This document shows, in pieces, positions 16,217 to 25,382 of a stretch of 64,000 nt of DNA (positions are counted from its first letter, which is position 1; each line of letters opens with the position of its first letter). Below the pieces are notes generated by a model. The model searched no databases. It was not told the origin of the DNA and worked only from the letters and a program-made list of their open reading frames with translations. Where the stretch lies: NCBI RefSeq assembly GCF_009900715.1, contig NZ_JAAAJC010000001.1, positions 733,216 to 797,215 on the forward strand, in the 5' to 3' direction. The position numbers and the translations under genes are program-made. Origin of the DNA: Halococcus salsus (GTDB lineage: Archaea; Halobacteriota; Halobacteria; Halobacteriales; Halococcaceae).

Positions 16217-18859
16217 ATGGACGCCGCGCTCGGACCGCCGGCCGCGATGGCCGACCACGGCGACGACCTCACGCCGATGATGACCCAGTACGTCGAGCTG
16301 TGCGAGCGCTACGACGACGCTCTGGTGCTCTTTCAGATGGGGGACTTCTACGAGGCCTTCTGTGACGCGGCGGAAGTGGTCTCGCGCGAACTCGAAGTCG
16401 CGCTGACCCAGCGCGAGGACAGCACCGGCACCTACCCGATGGCCGGGGTCCCGGTCAGAAGCGCGGCCTCGTCGGTCGAAACCCTGCTCGATGCGGGTTA
16501 TCGCGTCGCGATCGCCGAGCAGGTCGAGGACGCGGAGGAGGCCACGGGAGTCGTCGATCGGGCGGTCACGCGGGTCGTGACCCCCGGAACGGTGGTCGAG
16601 GACGAACTCCTCGCCCCCGGTTCCGCGAACTACGTCGCGTGTCTCGCGAGCGAGACCGAGGACGGCGAGGGTGCGTACGCCGTCGCGGTCGTCGACGTCT
16701 CCACGGGGGAGTTCCGGGTCACGAGCGCCGACTCGCGCGAGGGGGTCCGGGACGAACTCGATCGGTTCGCCCCCAAGGAGGCCCTGCTCGCGTCCGAGTT
16801 CGACGGGGAGTTCGACCTCGACTGCATGGTGACGCCCCACGACCCGGACGCGTTCGCGGTCGAGACCGCCCGCGAGCGGCTCGAAAGCGTGGTCTCACGG
16901 CCCGAGGCCGTCGTCGAGAACGACGCCGAGCTCCGTGCCGCGGGGGCGCTGCTCGCCTACGCCGCCCACACCCAGACCACCGACGGCGCGCTCGACCACG
17001 TCACCCGACTCACTCGGGACGACCCACGGGACCGCCTCGAACTCGACGCCACCGCGCTCCGGAGCCTCGGGGTCTTCGAGAACCCGTCCGGGAGCGACGA
17101 CCACACCCTCGTCGACGTGCTCGACGAGACCTCGTGTGCGCTCGGCCGCCGAACGCTCGTCCGGTGGCTCCGACGACCGCTCCAGGACCGCGCCGAGATC
17201 GAAGCTCGTCTCGACGCCGTCGCGGAGTTGACGCACGCGTCGCTGGTTCGTGAGGAGCTCCGCGACCTGCTCCGGGACGTCTACGACATCGAACGCCTCG
17301 TCGGGACGGTCTCGCGCCGGCGGGCGAACGCCCGCGACCTCCGCGCGCTGAAAGCCACCCTCGACGTCGTCCCGGCGATCCGCGAGACCCTCTCCGAGGC
17401 CGATTCGACGCTGCTCGCCGACTCGCGGGCCGACCTCGACGGGCTCGACGACGTCCGAGGGTTGATCGGCCGGGCGATCCGCGAGGAACCGCCGACCGAG
17501 ATCACAGAGGGCGGTGTCATCGCGCGGGGGTTCGACGACGACCTCGACGAGCTCCGGACGAACGCGCGCGAGGGCCGCGAGTGGGTCGAGGGCCTGGAGG
17601 AGCGCGAACGCGAGCGGACCGGGATCGACTCGCTCTCGGTGGGTCACAACGAGGTCCACGGCTTCTACATCGAGGTCACGAACCCGAACCTCGACGCGGT
17701 GCCCGAGGAGTACACCCGGCGGCAGACGTTGAAGAACTCAGAACGGTTCTACACCCCCGAACTCAAGCGCCGCGAGGACGAGATCCTGGGGGCCTCCGAG
17801 CGCGCCGACGCCCGCGAACACCGCCTCTTTCGCGAGGTTCGCGAGGAGGTCGCAAGTGAGACCGAACGCCTCCAGGCGCTCGCCGACACCCTCGCCGCGC
17901 TCGACACCCTCGCGACGTTGGCCCACGTCGCGGTCGAGAACCGATACACCAGACCCGAACTCGGCCACGACGGGGTCGCGATCCGGGACGGTCGCCACCC
18001 GGTGGTCGAGCGCGGAACCGAGTTCGTCCCGAACGACGTCGACCTCCGCGAGGAGCGGTTCGCGGTCATCACCGGGCCGAACATGTCCGGGAAGTCGACC
18101 TACATGCGTCAGGTCGCGCTGATCCAGCTGCTCGCCCAGGTCGGGAGTTTCGTGCCGGCGAGCGAGGCGAACCTCCCGGTCGTGGACCGGATCTTCACCC
18201 GTATCGGGGCCTCCGACGACATCGCGGGCGGTGAGTCCACCTTCATGCGCGAGATGACCGAACTCACCGCGGTGCTCCACGACGCGACGCGCGACTCGCT
18301 CGTCCTCCTCGACGAGGTGGGACGGGGCACCTCGACCACCGACGGCGAGGCCATCGCCCGCGCGGTCACGGAGTTCATCCACGACGAGGTCGGCGCGACC
18401 ACGCTGTTCGCGACCCACTACCACGACCTCGCGCGGCTCGGCGACGAACTCGACGGGGTGCGAACCCTCCACTTCGCCGTCGAGGGCGACCCCGACGCGG
18501 GAGACGGGACGGGGTCGGAGGGCGTGACCTTCCTCCACACGGTGGCCGAGGGGAGCGCGTCGGCCTCCTACGGGATCGAGGTCGCGCGGCTGGCGGGGGT
18601 CCCCGAGTCGGTCGTCGAGCGTTCGCGCGACCTCGTCGCCCGCGGAACTGGGAGTTCCGAACCGACGACCGACGAGACGAACGAGCCAGGTGAGGAACAG
18701 CACTCGGTCGAGGACGGGACCGAAGCGGGCGACGAAGCCGCTATACCGCCGGAGACCGTAGCCGAGCTACGCGAGCTTCGGGTGGCCGAACTGACACCGG
18801 TGGAGGCGCTCGTCCGGCTCGACGCGCTCAAACGACGATTCGATGACCAGGATAACTGA
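16217..18859 (+). CDS. mutS: DNA mismatch repair protein MutS
   Basis: 880 aa from ATG 16217. It has the mismatch-reading motif GDFYE (42-46; Phe and Glu insert at the mispair), connector, core and clamp domains, then the ATPase with Walker A GPNMSGKST (620-628), Walker B LVLLDEVGRGTST and the helix-turn-helix end GIEVARLAGVP. A Ser/Thr/Asp/Glu-rich linker near 810-845 precedes the last helices (ELRELRVAELTPVEAL). MutS recognises mismatches and small loops and recruits MutL. MutS/MutL are found in haloarchaea but not in most archaea, probably after transfer from bacteria. The end overlaps mutL by 17 bp. Confidence 0.97.
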   Translation: MDAALGPPAAMADHGDDLTPMMTQYVELCERYDDALVLFQMGDFYEAFCDAAEVVSRELEVALTQREDSTGTYPMAGVPVRSAASSVETLLDAGYRVAIAEQVEDAEEATGVVDRAVTRVVTPGTVVEDELLAPGSANYVACLASETEDGEGAYAVAVVDVSTGEFRVTSADSREGVRDELDRFAPKEALLASEFDGEFDLDCMVTPHDPDAFAVETARERLESVVSRPEAVVENDAELRAAGALLAYAAHTQTTDGALDHVTRLTRDDPRDRLELDATALRSLGVFENPSGSDDHTLVDVLDETSCALGRRTLVRWLRRPLQDRAEIEARLDAVAELTHASLVREELRDLLRDVYDIERLVGTVSRRRANARDLRALKATLDVVPAIRETLSEADSTLLADSRADLDGLDDVRGLIGRAIREEPPTEITEGGVIARGFDDDLDELRTNAREGREWVEGLEERERERTGIDSLSVGHNEVHGFYIEVTNPNLDAVPEEYTRRQTLKNSERFYTPELKRREDEILGASERADAREHRLFREVREEVASETERLQALADTLAALDTLATLAHVAVENRYTRPELGHDGVAIRDGRHPVVERGTEFVPNDVDLREERFAVITGPNMSGKSTYMRQVALIQLLAQVGSFVPASEANLPVVDRIFTRIGASDDIAGGESTFMREMTELTAVLHDATRDSLVLLDEVGRGTSTTDGEAIARAVTEFIHDEVGATTLFATHYHDLARLGDELDGVRTLHFAVEGDPDAGDGTGSEGVTFLHTVAEGSASASYGIEVARLAGVPESVVERSRDLVARGTGSSEPTTDETNEPGEEQHSVEDGTEAGDEAAIPPETVAELRELRVAELTPVEALVRLDALKRRFDDQDN

Positions 18860-20501
18860 ACTCGACACCGAGACGGTCGAACGCATCGCGGCCGGCGAGG
18901 TCGTCACCCGGCCCGCGAGCGTCGTGGTCGAACTCGTCGAGAACGCGCTCGACGCGGGGGCCGAGTCGGTCGAGATAACCATCGAGAACGCGGGGCTCGA
19001 CCTGATCCGCGTGGCCGACGACGGGCACGGCATGGCCCGCGAGGACGCGGCGCTTTCGGTCGAGCGCCACACCACGAGCAAGATCAGCGGGGTGGCGGAC
19101 GTCGAACGGATCTCGACCCTCGGCTTCCGGGGCGAGGCGCTCCCGAGCATCGCCCACGCCGCGCGGCTCGAACTCACGACCAAGCACGAGGAGAGCGGCG
19201 TCGCCGGCACCCGAGTGGTGGTCGACGGTGACGAGAAGCGCGTGACGGCGGCGGGGCGAGCGGTGGGGACCACGGTCTCCGTGCGAGACCTGTTCGAGCG
19301 GATCCCCGCCCGGCGGAAGTCGCTGGCCCAGCCCAAACGGGAGTTCGCGCGGGTCAGCGAGGCGGTCACGGGCTACGCGCTGACCCACCCCGCGGTGCGG
19401 TTCTCGCTGACCCACGACGGCCGAAGCGTGGTCTCGACGCCGGGGTCAGGGAGCTACACCGACGCCGTCCTCGGTGTCTACGGTCGCGAGACCGCCAGCG
19501 AGAGCACGACCGTCGAACACCGCACGGACGGGGTCGCGGTGCGTGGGCTCCTCGTCTATCCGTCGATAACCCGGGCGAACCCCACCCACGTGACCACCGC
19601 GGTCAACGGCCGCACGCTCCGGGACGGCACGATTAGGGGCGCGATCCGGGAGGGCTATGGCAGCCTGCTCCCCGACGGCCGACATCCGGTCGCCGTCGTC
19701 GACGTCTCGCTCCCCCCGGAGGAGGTCAACGCCAACGTCCACCCCGCGAAGGAGGCGGTCGCGTTTCACGACCCGGACGCGGTCGCGAGCGCCGTCGAGC
19801 GGGCGGTTTCGGAGGCGCTCTCGACCGAGGACCTCTCGCGGACCGCCGACCTCGCCCTCGACCTCGACGCCGCGGTGGACGACGTCGGGGAGTCGGCGTT
19901 CGAGTCCATCGCGGTGATCGGCCAGTTCCGCGAGCTCTACTTGCTCTGTGAGGCCGACGACGACCTCCTCGTGGTCGACCAGCACGCCGCCCACGAGCGG
20001 ATCAACTACGAACGCCTCCGGGCGGCGGTCGGCGATGGCGGTTCGGACGACGAAACGGGTCAGCCGGGCGTCGAGTCCGCCGATATCGAACCGCGACGGC
20101 TCCCGCTCACGGCGAGCGAGGCGGCGCTCGCCGAAACACACAGGGACGACCTCGCCGCGGTCGGCTTCCGGTTCGAGACCGATGGGGCGTCACTGCGGGT
20201 CACGGGCGTGCCAGCGCCCCTCGGTCGGGTCGCGAGCCCCGAGGCGCTCCGCGACGCGCTCGACGCGCTCGCCGCGGGTGAGGAGCCCACCGACCCGCGC
20301 GACGAGCTACTGAAGGCGTTCGCGTGTCACCCCTCGCTCACGGCCGGCGACGCGCTGACGACCGAGGAGGCGACCCAGCTCGTGCGGCGGCTCGGGGCGT
20401 GCGAGCAGGCCTTCGCGTGCCCCCACGGCCGGCCGACCGTGCTCCGGATCGACGAGGCGGCGTTCGCGCGCGGGTTCGAGCGGCCGAACACCCGATTCTG
20501 A
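18843..20501 (+). CDS. mutL: DNA mismatch repair protein MutL, endonuclease type
   Basis: 552 aa. The GHKL ATPase motifs are intact: ENALDAGA, DDGHGM and GFRGEALPSI in the first 100 residues. The C-terminal domain carries the endonuclease motif DQHAAHERINYE (from D379), an ACHPS metal-site block and CPHGRP (526-531). These define the MutL group that nicks DNA itself, as in organisms without MutH. The start ATGACC lies inside mutS, so translation is coupled. A PCNA link would be expected but no clear PIP box was found in the C-terminus. Confidence 0.97.
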   Translation: MTRITELDTETVERIAAGEVVTRPASVVVELVENALDAGAESVEITIENAGLDLIRVADDGHGMAREDAALSVERHTTSKISGVADVERISTLGFRGEALPSIAHAARLELTTKHEESGVAGTRVVVDGDEKRVTAAGRAVGTTVSVRDLFERIPARRKSLAQPKREFARVSEAVTGYALTHPAVRFSLTHDGRSVVSTPGSGSYTDAVLGVYGRETASESTTVEHRTDGVAVRGLLVYPSITRANPTHVTTAVNGRTLRDGTIRGAIREGYGSLLPDGRHPVAVVDVSLPPEEVNANVHPAKEAVAFHDPDAVASAVERAVSEALSTEDLSRTADLALDLDAAVDDVGESAFESIAVIGQFRELYLLCEADDDLLVVDQHAAHERINYERLRAAVGDGGSDDETGQPGVESADIEPRRLPLTASEAALAETHRDDLAAVGFRFETDGASLRVTGVPAPLGRVASPEALRDALDALAAGEEPTDPRDELLKAFACHPSLTAGDALTTEEATQLVRRLGACEQAFACPHGRPTVLRIDEAAFARGFERPNTRF

Positions 20502-20537
20502 CGAGGGTTTATCCGCGATCCGGCGACGAACGCTCCC

Positions 20538-21164
20538 ATGGCGACCTCTCTGCCGACCGGCATCGACGTGCTCGACCAACGGCTCGGGGGCGGCGTCCCG
20601 CCGGGCAGCGTCGTCGCGCTGTGTGCGCCGCCGGCGAGCCAAGCCGAGCTCCTGCTCGCCGAGTTCATGGGCCCGCGCGAGACGTTGTATCTCGCCCTCG
20701 ACCGGACGGAGCGCGCGGTCACGGACGGTCTCCGTCGAACCACGACCGAGACGGGCGACCCGGACGTTCGGGCCGTTCCCGACGAGAATCGGGTCGACCA
20801 CGTGCTCGAACGTCTCGGGGACCGTCCCCGGGATTCGACGGTGATCGTCGACCACCACACCGTGATCGAGACCGAGGAACCCGACTGCGTCTCCGAGTTC
20901 GTGACCCGACTCCGTCGCCATCTCACGGAAACCGGGGGCGTCGCGGTGCTCTACTGCCTCGACGGCGACCCGGTCCCGGAGCGCCGGGCGACCACCCTCC
21001 ACAGTGCCGACGTGGTCTTCCGGCTCACCGTCGACGTCGTGGGAGCGACGGTCGACACCCGGCTCGCGGTGCCGAAGGTCCGTGGCGGTCGCGCGCTCAC
21101 CGAGACCCTCAAACTCCAGCTCACCGACCGGGTCACGGTGGACACGAGCCGCGACATCGCGTAG
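20538..21164 (+). CDS. RecA/KaiC-like protein with degenerate Walker A
   Basis: 208 aa. The fold is that of RAD55/KaiC-like ATPases: TGIDVLDQRLGGGVPPGSVVAL (7-28) leads directly to the P-loop position. There the sequence reads CAPPASQAELLL (29-40) instead of GPPGSGKT, so the Walker A lysine is missing and ATP hydrolysis is unlikely. A VIVDHHTVIE strand (around 117) replaces Walker B. Haloarchaea have many such KaiC-like proteins of unknown role. It follows mutL after 36 bases and is probably co-transcribed, but a role in mismatch repair is only suggested by position. Confidence 0.8.
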   Translation: MATSLPTGIDVLDQRLGGGVPPGSVVALCAPPASQAELLLAEFMGPRETLYLALDRTERAVTDGLRRTTTETGDPDVRAVPDENRVDHVLERLGDRPRDSTVIVDHHTVIETEEPDCVSEFVTRLRRHLTETGGVAVLYCLDGDPVPERRATTLHSADVVFRLTVDVVGATVDTRLAVPKVRGGRALTETLKLQLTDRVTVDTSRDIA

Positions 21165-21239
21165 CGGACGACCCGGCGGGTAGTAGCCCCGGTAGCAATC
21201 GGCGGAGCGCTTATGATCTAATCATTCGACCTGGACTCG

Positions 21240-21431
21240 ATGGCTGCGACGGAGGGCTTCGGGCTTCGTCGGCTTGGCGTCCAGGTCGCGCTCGTCGGGC
21301 TCGTGCTCGTCGTGGTACTCACCGGCTTCGGGAACCCGTCGTTCGCCGCCGTCGCGCCGCTCCTCGTTCTCGGTGGCCTCGTCTCCACCGGCGGGTGGGG
21401 CTATCGCTGGGACGAAACGACGAGTTCGTGA
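21240..21431 (+). CDS. Small membrane protein (63 aa)
   Basis: Two hydrophobic helices at about 13-31 and 34-50, with a short tail containing WGYRWDE. The N-terminus (AATEGFGLRRLG) is basic just before helix 1. No family was recognised with certainty; small two-helix proteins of this kind are common and unstudied in haloarchaea. The stop is 15 bases from the stop of the convergent FKBP gene. ATCTAATC about 25-30 bases upstream is a weak promoter candidate. Confidence 0.65.
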   Translation: MAATEGFGLRRLGVQVALVGLVLVVVLTGFGNPSFAAVAPLLVLGGLVSTGGWGYRWDETTSS

Positions 21432-21446
21432 GAAGGTCGTCGGGCG

Positions 21447-22430
21447 TTACTCGCTCGCGTCGGCCTCGTCGAGCTCCTCGGTGACGTCGTCGAGGTCGAC
21501 GTCCGCGTCCGCGAGCTCCTCCTCGATGGCTTCCATGTCGGCCTCGCCACCACCGCCGCCCATGCCGCCCATCATCCCACCCATGCCGCCCATCATGCCG
21601 CCCGAGCCGTCGATGACCTCCTCGACGACCACGCGGTCGAGGTCGAGCCGGTCGATGAGGTCGCCCAGGATCTGCTGTTTGCCCATCATCCACTGCTGGT
21701 CGAACTGGAGCTGGGGCGACTGCTCGATGTAGAGGGTCTCCTTTTCCACCGTCTCCGTCTCGAACTCGGGTTCGCTCTCCTCGTCGTCGTCCTCGGACTC
21801 GACGAGCTGCTCCTCCTCGACCTCGTCGGTCTCGATCCGCATGTCGAGGTCGGCGTCGAAGTACATCGAGAGCATCCCCTTGGCCTGCTCGACGCGGTCC
21901 TCGACCACGTCGAGCACCTCGTAGTCGTACTCGACGTCCGAGCCCGCGAGCGGGTGGTTGAAGTCGACCCGCGCCCGCCCGCCGATGATGGTCTCGACGT
22001 GGCCGTGCTGGCCGTCGATGTCGACGTGGCCGCCCGGATAGCGGTCGTCCTCGGGGATGCGGTCGGCGCTCACAGTTCTGACCTCACCCTCGTCGTACTC
22101 GCCGAAGGCCTCGACCGCCGGCACCGTGACCGTCCCCGAGTCGCCGGGTTCGCCGCCGATGAAGTCCTCCTCGACGGCGTCGAAGAGGTGGCCCGCCCCG
22201 ACCGCGATGACGCGGGGCTCGAAGCTCTCCTGCTGGTCGGCGACGCCCTCCTCCTCGGCGACCTCCTCGTCGGTGGTGTCGACCAGCTGGTCGTTCTCGA
22301 CGGTGCGTGCGGTGTAGGAGAGTCGAACGAAATCGCCCTCCTGGATTCCCGTGGCTTCGGTTTCGTCGGCGGCCGCCGATTCCTCGGTCTCGGTGGCGTC
22401 GGCGTCCGTCTCGGCCTCGTCGTCGGTCAT
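21447..22430 (-). CDS. FKBP-type peptidyl-prolyl isomerase with GGM tail
   Basis: 327 aa from ATG 22430; longer upstream frames are shadow. After an acidic start, the SlyD-like FKBP core runs from about 32 to 190 (GDFVRLSYTARTVENDQLVDTT, FGEYDEGEVRTV, ARVDFNHPLAGSDVEYDYEV), with an inserted-flap region. A further domain from about 200 to 270 is acidic and ends QQWMMGKQQILGDLIDRLDL. Next comes a Gly/Met run (GGMMGGMGGMMGGMGGGGG, about 283-301), then an acidic end. The core folds or refolds proteins at Pro bonds in the cytosol. The Gly-Gly-Met run resembles the C-terminal tails of chaperonins. Histidine-rich metal sites of bacterial SlyD are absent. Confidence 0.9.
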   Translation of the reverse strand: MTDDEAETDADATETEESAAADETEATGIQEGDFVRLSYTARTVENDQLVDTTDEEVAEEEGVADQQESFEPRVIAVGAGHLFDAVEEDFIGGEPGDSGTVTVPAVEAFGEYDEGEVRTVSADRIPEDDRYPGGHVDIDGQHGHVETIIGGRARVDFNHPLAGSDVEYDYEVLDVVEDRVEQAKGMLSMYFDADLDMRIETDEVEEEQLVESEDDDEESEPEFETETVEKETLYIEQSPQLQFDQQWMMGKQQILGDLIDRLDLDRVVVEEVIDGSGGMMGGMGGMMGGMGGGGGEADMEAIEEELADADVDLDDVTEELDEADASE

Positions 22431-22498
22431 ACCCCCATCAAGTCCCGTTCGACGTTTAAGAACAACGCTTCGCTCCCGCCCCCGCGAACCGCCCCCGA

Positions 22499-23131
22499 TC
22501 ACGCGTCCGCATCGGCGTAGAGCGTGGTTTCGAGGTACTCTTCGAGCAGCCCGTGGGCGGTTTCGAGTACCGCCTCGTCGCCGAGCACCACCCAGCGGGT
22601 CCGTGCGCCGTCGATGATGGTGAGCAGCATCGTCGCGGTGCGCTCGGGGTCGACGGGAGCGAAGACGCCCCGCTCGATGCCGTCCTCGATCATCGCCTCG
22701 AACAGGTCGAGGACGTAGACGTCGTTCGTCCGGAACTGTTCGCGGTAGACCTCGTTGTGGGCGGCCTGGGAGCGGAGTTCGAGCATCGCGGTCTGGAACG
22801 CCTCGTGGTCGTCCGGACCGTAGACCAGCGCGTCGATCGTCTCCCGGAGCCGTTCGGCGGGGTCGTCGTTCTCGGTCACGGCCACCTGCGTCTCGAACCG
22901 CGCGATGAGGTAGCCCAGAAACGACGACAGCAGGTCCTCCTTCGAGTCGTAGTGATAGAAGATCAACGACTTGCTCTTCTCGAACTCGTCGGCGATCGAC
23001 TGGACGGTGAGGTCCACCGCGCCGTGACGACACAACGCGCGGTAGGTCGCCCGCATGATCGCCTCGTGTTCGGTTCCCGTCTCGTCCTCCGCACCGTCGG
23101 CCGATCCCGCTTCGTCGGTCGTATCCCCCAT
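22499..23131 (-). CDS. TetR/AcrR family regulator
   Basis: 210 aa from ATG 23131; a GTG three codons upstream (23140) is an alternative. After an acidic leader, the HTH is clear: ATYRALCRHGAVDLTVQSIADEFEKSKSLIFYHYDSKEDLL, with the family signature F/Y-Y-H-Y at about 66-69. The rest is a helical ligand and dimer domain. An imperfect palindrome (23139-23156) lies between its TATA box and its start, so it probably represses itself. No drug pump is adjacent; nearest genes are FKBP (downstream) and the divergent amphi-Trp gene, which may share control. Confidence 0.93.
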   Translation of the reverse strand: MGDTTDEAGSADGAEDETGTEHEAIMRATYRALCRHGAVDLTVQSIADEFEKSKSLIFYHYDSKEDLLSSFLGYLIARFETQVAVTENDDPAERLRETIDALVYGPDDHEAFQTAMLELRSQAAHNEVYREQFRTNDVYVLDLFEAMIEDGIERGVFAPVDPERTATMLLTIIDGARTRWVVLGDEAVLETAHGLLEEYLETTLYADADA

Positions 23132-23138
23132 TTCGATC

Positions 23139-23168
23139 ACTGACTACGTGGTTAGTTGCGGGTTTATA
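23139..23168 (-). promoter_or_regulatory. TetR gene promoter with palindromic operator candidate
   Basis: On the minus strand TATAAA (23168-23163) precedes the ATG by about 31 bases. Between them, ACTGACTACGTGGTTAGT (23139-23156) is an imperfect palindrome, 14 of 18 positions symmetric around CGTG/CACG. This covers the expected transcription start, the standard place for an archaeal repressor. Operators of TetR proteins are usually palindromes of this length. Confidence 0.6.
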
Positions 23169-23270
23169 CCTTGTGCTCGACGCTCTGCTCGGACCGGTCT
23201 CGACGGACGACGCCACGCGACCGAGCCCGTCGGACGGTTGGTTTTTGTAGCGTCCCGACCTCGACCGTCC

Positions 23271-23516
23271 ATGGCCGACACCACCACCGCGAGCGAGTCC
23301 CTCTCGAACGAGGCGGCCGCCGAGCGGCTCGAAGCCCTCGCGAGCGAACTCCGGCAGGAGGACGGCGGGATCCAGGTCGAGGTGGGCAACAAGTCCGTCT
23401 CGCTCGCCCCCTCGGGCGACATCGACTACGACATCGAGGTCGCCGAGCGCGAACCGATGCTCGGCAGCAAGCACGAATCGGTCACCATCGAGCTCGAGTG
23501 GACGACCGACGAGTGA
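23271..23516 (+). CDS. Amphi-Trp domain protein
   Basis: 81 aa. The amphi-Trp domain, named for its amphipathic strands and conserved late Trp, is recognisable from LSNEAAAERLEALASELRQ through VEVGNKSVSLAP to VTIELEWTTDE. The family is small, found in haloarchaea and some bacteria, and has no assigned function. It is transcribed away from the tetR gene across a 130-base divergent region with a palindrome, and is followed 26 bases later by the CYTH gene, likely co-transcribed. Confidence 0.85.
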   Translation: MADTTTASESLSNEAAAERLEALASELRQEDGGIQVEVGNKSVSLAPSGDIDYDIEVAEREPMLGSKHESVTIELEWTTDE

Positions 23517-23542
23517 GCCCGTACGGCCACCGCTAACCGTCG

Positions 23543-24112
23543 ATGTACGAAGTCGAACTCAAAGTCCGCACCGCCCACGACCCGGTTCGCGAACGGCTCG
23601 CCTCGCTCGATGCGGAGCCGCTCGGCACGGTCCGCCAGGTCGACACCTACTACGACGCCCCGGACCGCTCGTTCGCCGAGACCGACGAGGCCCTCCGCAT
23701 CAGAACCGAGTCGACCGACGACGACGAGCGGACTCGGGTGACCTACAAGGGACCGCTGGTCGAGGCGGCCTCGAAGACCCGGATCGAGCACGAGACGGGG
23801 GTCGGTGACCGCGAAGCGATGGCGGGCGTGTTCGACGGGCTCGGTTTCTCGCCCGCGGCCACGGTCGAGAAGGACCGCGATCGGTTCTCGTGTGGGGAGT
23901 ACACCGTCGCGCTCGATACCATCCGCGGGCTCGGCGAGTTCGTGGAGGTCGAACGCGAGGTCGCGGACGAGTCGGCCGTCGCGGACGCCCGTGACGGCGC
24001 GCGCGAGCTCCTCACCGACCTCGATTGCGACCCCGACACCCAGATCCGGACCTCGTATCTCGGGCTCCTCCTCGATGCCGACGCCGACTCGCCACCCACC
24101 GAGGATAACTGA
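23543..24112 (+). CDS. cyaB: CYTH-domain protein (CyaB-like)
   Basis: 189 aa. It opens with YEVELKV, which contains the CYTH signature E-x-E-x-K at residues 3-7, and continues with paired acidic/basic strands (RIRTE, RVTYKGP, VEKDRDRF, ALDTIRGLGEFVEVE). The fold is the triphosphate tunnel. Members are class IV adenylate cyclases, thiamine triphosphatases or general triphosphatases; archaeal members are called CyaB but most are probably not cyclases. The exact substrate cannot be read. It stands just before the S-adenosylmethionine synthetase gene; triphosphate is a transient product of that enzyme, so a triphosphatase role would be sensible but is only inference. Confidence 0.88.
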   Translation: MYEVELKVRTAHDPVRERLASLDAEPLGTVRQVDTYYDAPDRSFAETDEALRIRTESTDDDERTRVTYKGPLVEAASKTRIEHETGVGDREAMAGVFDGLGFSPAATVEKDRDRFSCGEYTVALDTIRGLGEFVEVEREVADESAVADARDGARELLTDLDCDPDTQIRTSYLGLLLDADADSPPTEDN

Positions 24113-24176
24113 GCGTAATTTATCGGCCGCCGAAGGTTTCCGCAAGTTATAGGCGGGCGGCTGTCGAAGGACGACC

Positions 24177-25376
24177 ATGACCCAGCGAAACGTCAGTATC
24201 GAGGGACTCGACCGGCCGGCGGCGGAGGAGACCGCCGTCGAGATCGTCGAACGAAAGGGGATCGGCCACCCCGACTCGCTGTGTGACGGGATCGCCGAGA
24301 GCGTCTCACAGGCGCTCGCCTCGGCCTACCTCGACCGCGTCGGGCGGGTGCTCCACTACAACACCGACGAGACCCAGCTCGTCGCCGGCACCGCCGCGCC
24401 CGCCTTCGGCGGCGGCGAGGTGGTCGAACCCATCTACATCCTCGTCGTCGGCCGGGCGACCTCAGAGTTCGAGGGGACCACGATCCCCACCGAGCCCATC
24501 GCACTCGAAGCCGCCCGCGAGTACCTCGAAACCCACGTCCCCGAACTCGAGGTCGGCACCGACGTCGTGGTCGACGCCAAACTCGGCGAGGGCAGCGGCG
24601 ACCTCCGCGGCGTGTTCGACGAATCGGGGGTGCCGATGGCGAACGACACCAGCTACGGCGTGGGCCACGCACCGCTCTCGGAGACCGAGACCATCGTCCA
24701 CACCGTCGAGAACAGGCTCAACGGCGAGTACGCCGCCGACCATCCCTATCTGGGTCCCGACATCAAGGTGATGGGCAAGCGCGAGGGTGAGACGATCGAC
24801 GTCACGGTGGCGGCGGCGATGATCGACACCTACCTCACCGACGTCGACGCCTACGCGAGCGCGGTGACCGACGTCCGGGAGTACGTCACCGGGATCGCCG
24901 AGGAACACACCGACCGCGAGGTCACCGTCCACGTCAACACCGCCGACGACTACGAGACGGACTCGATCTACCTCACGACCACGGGCACGAGCGCCGAACA
25001 GGGCGACGACGGCTCCGTGGGGCGGGGCAACCGCGCGAACGGGCTGATCACGCCCAACCGCTCGATGTCGATGGAGGCCACCTCCGGGAAGAACCCCGTC
25101 AACCACATCGGGAAGATCTACAACCTCCTCTCGACCGACATCGCCGAGAACGTCGTCGAGGAGGTCGACGGCATCGCGGAACTCCGGATCAAACTCCTCT
25201 CGCAGATCGGCCGGCCGATCGACCAGCCCCACGTCGCCGACGTCCGGGTCGCCACCGAGGCGGGCGTCGCGCTCGGCGACGTCGAGAACGAGATCGACCG
25301 GATCGTCGACCGCGAACTCGCCGACGTCACCGGGCTGACCGAACGGGTGATCGACGGCGAGATAGCCACGTTCTGA
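24177..25376 (+). CDS. mat: Archaeal S-adenosylmethionine synthetase
   Basis: 399 aa, full length for the archaeal MAT family, which is very divergent from bacterial MetK. Typical blocks are [43 protein letters not shown] and [17 protein letters not shown]. It makes SAM from methionine and ATP, releasing phosphate and diphosphate. Upstream there is an A/T-rich GTAATTTATC and a TTATAG element about 25-60 bases before the start, suitable as a promoter. The methionine synthase pair lies 13 kb away, with no shared regulatory motif seen. Confidence 0.96.
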   Translation: MTQRNVSIEGLDRPAAEETAVEIVERKGIGHPDSLCDGIAESVSQALASAYLDRVGRVLHYNTDETQLVAGTAAPAFGGGEVVEPIYILVVGRATSEFEGTTIPTEPIALEAAREYLETHVPELEVGTDVVVDAKLGEGSGDLRGVFDESGVPMANDTSYGVGHAPLSETETIVHTVENRLNGEYAADHPYLGPDIKVMGKREGETIDVTVAAAMIDTYLTDVDAYASAVTDVREYVTGIAEEHTDREVTVHVNTADDYETDSIYLTTTGTSAEQGDDGSVGRGNRANGLITPNRSMSMEATSGKNPVNHIGKIYNLLSTDIAENVVEEVDGIAELRIKLLSQIGRPIDQPHVADVRVATEAGVALGDVENEIDRIVDRELADVTGLTERVIDGEIATF

Positions 25377-25382
25377 CCCGCG

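Noticed and set aside
24113-24176. SAM riboswitch upstream of mat
   Set aside because: Gap is only 64 bases and holds promoter-like A/T blocks but no kink-turn or multi-stem pattern of a known SAM aptamer.
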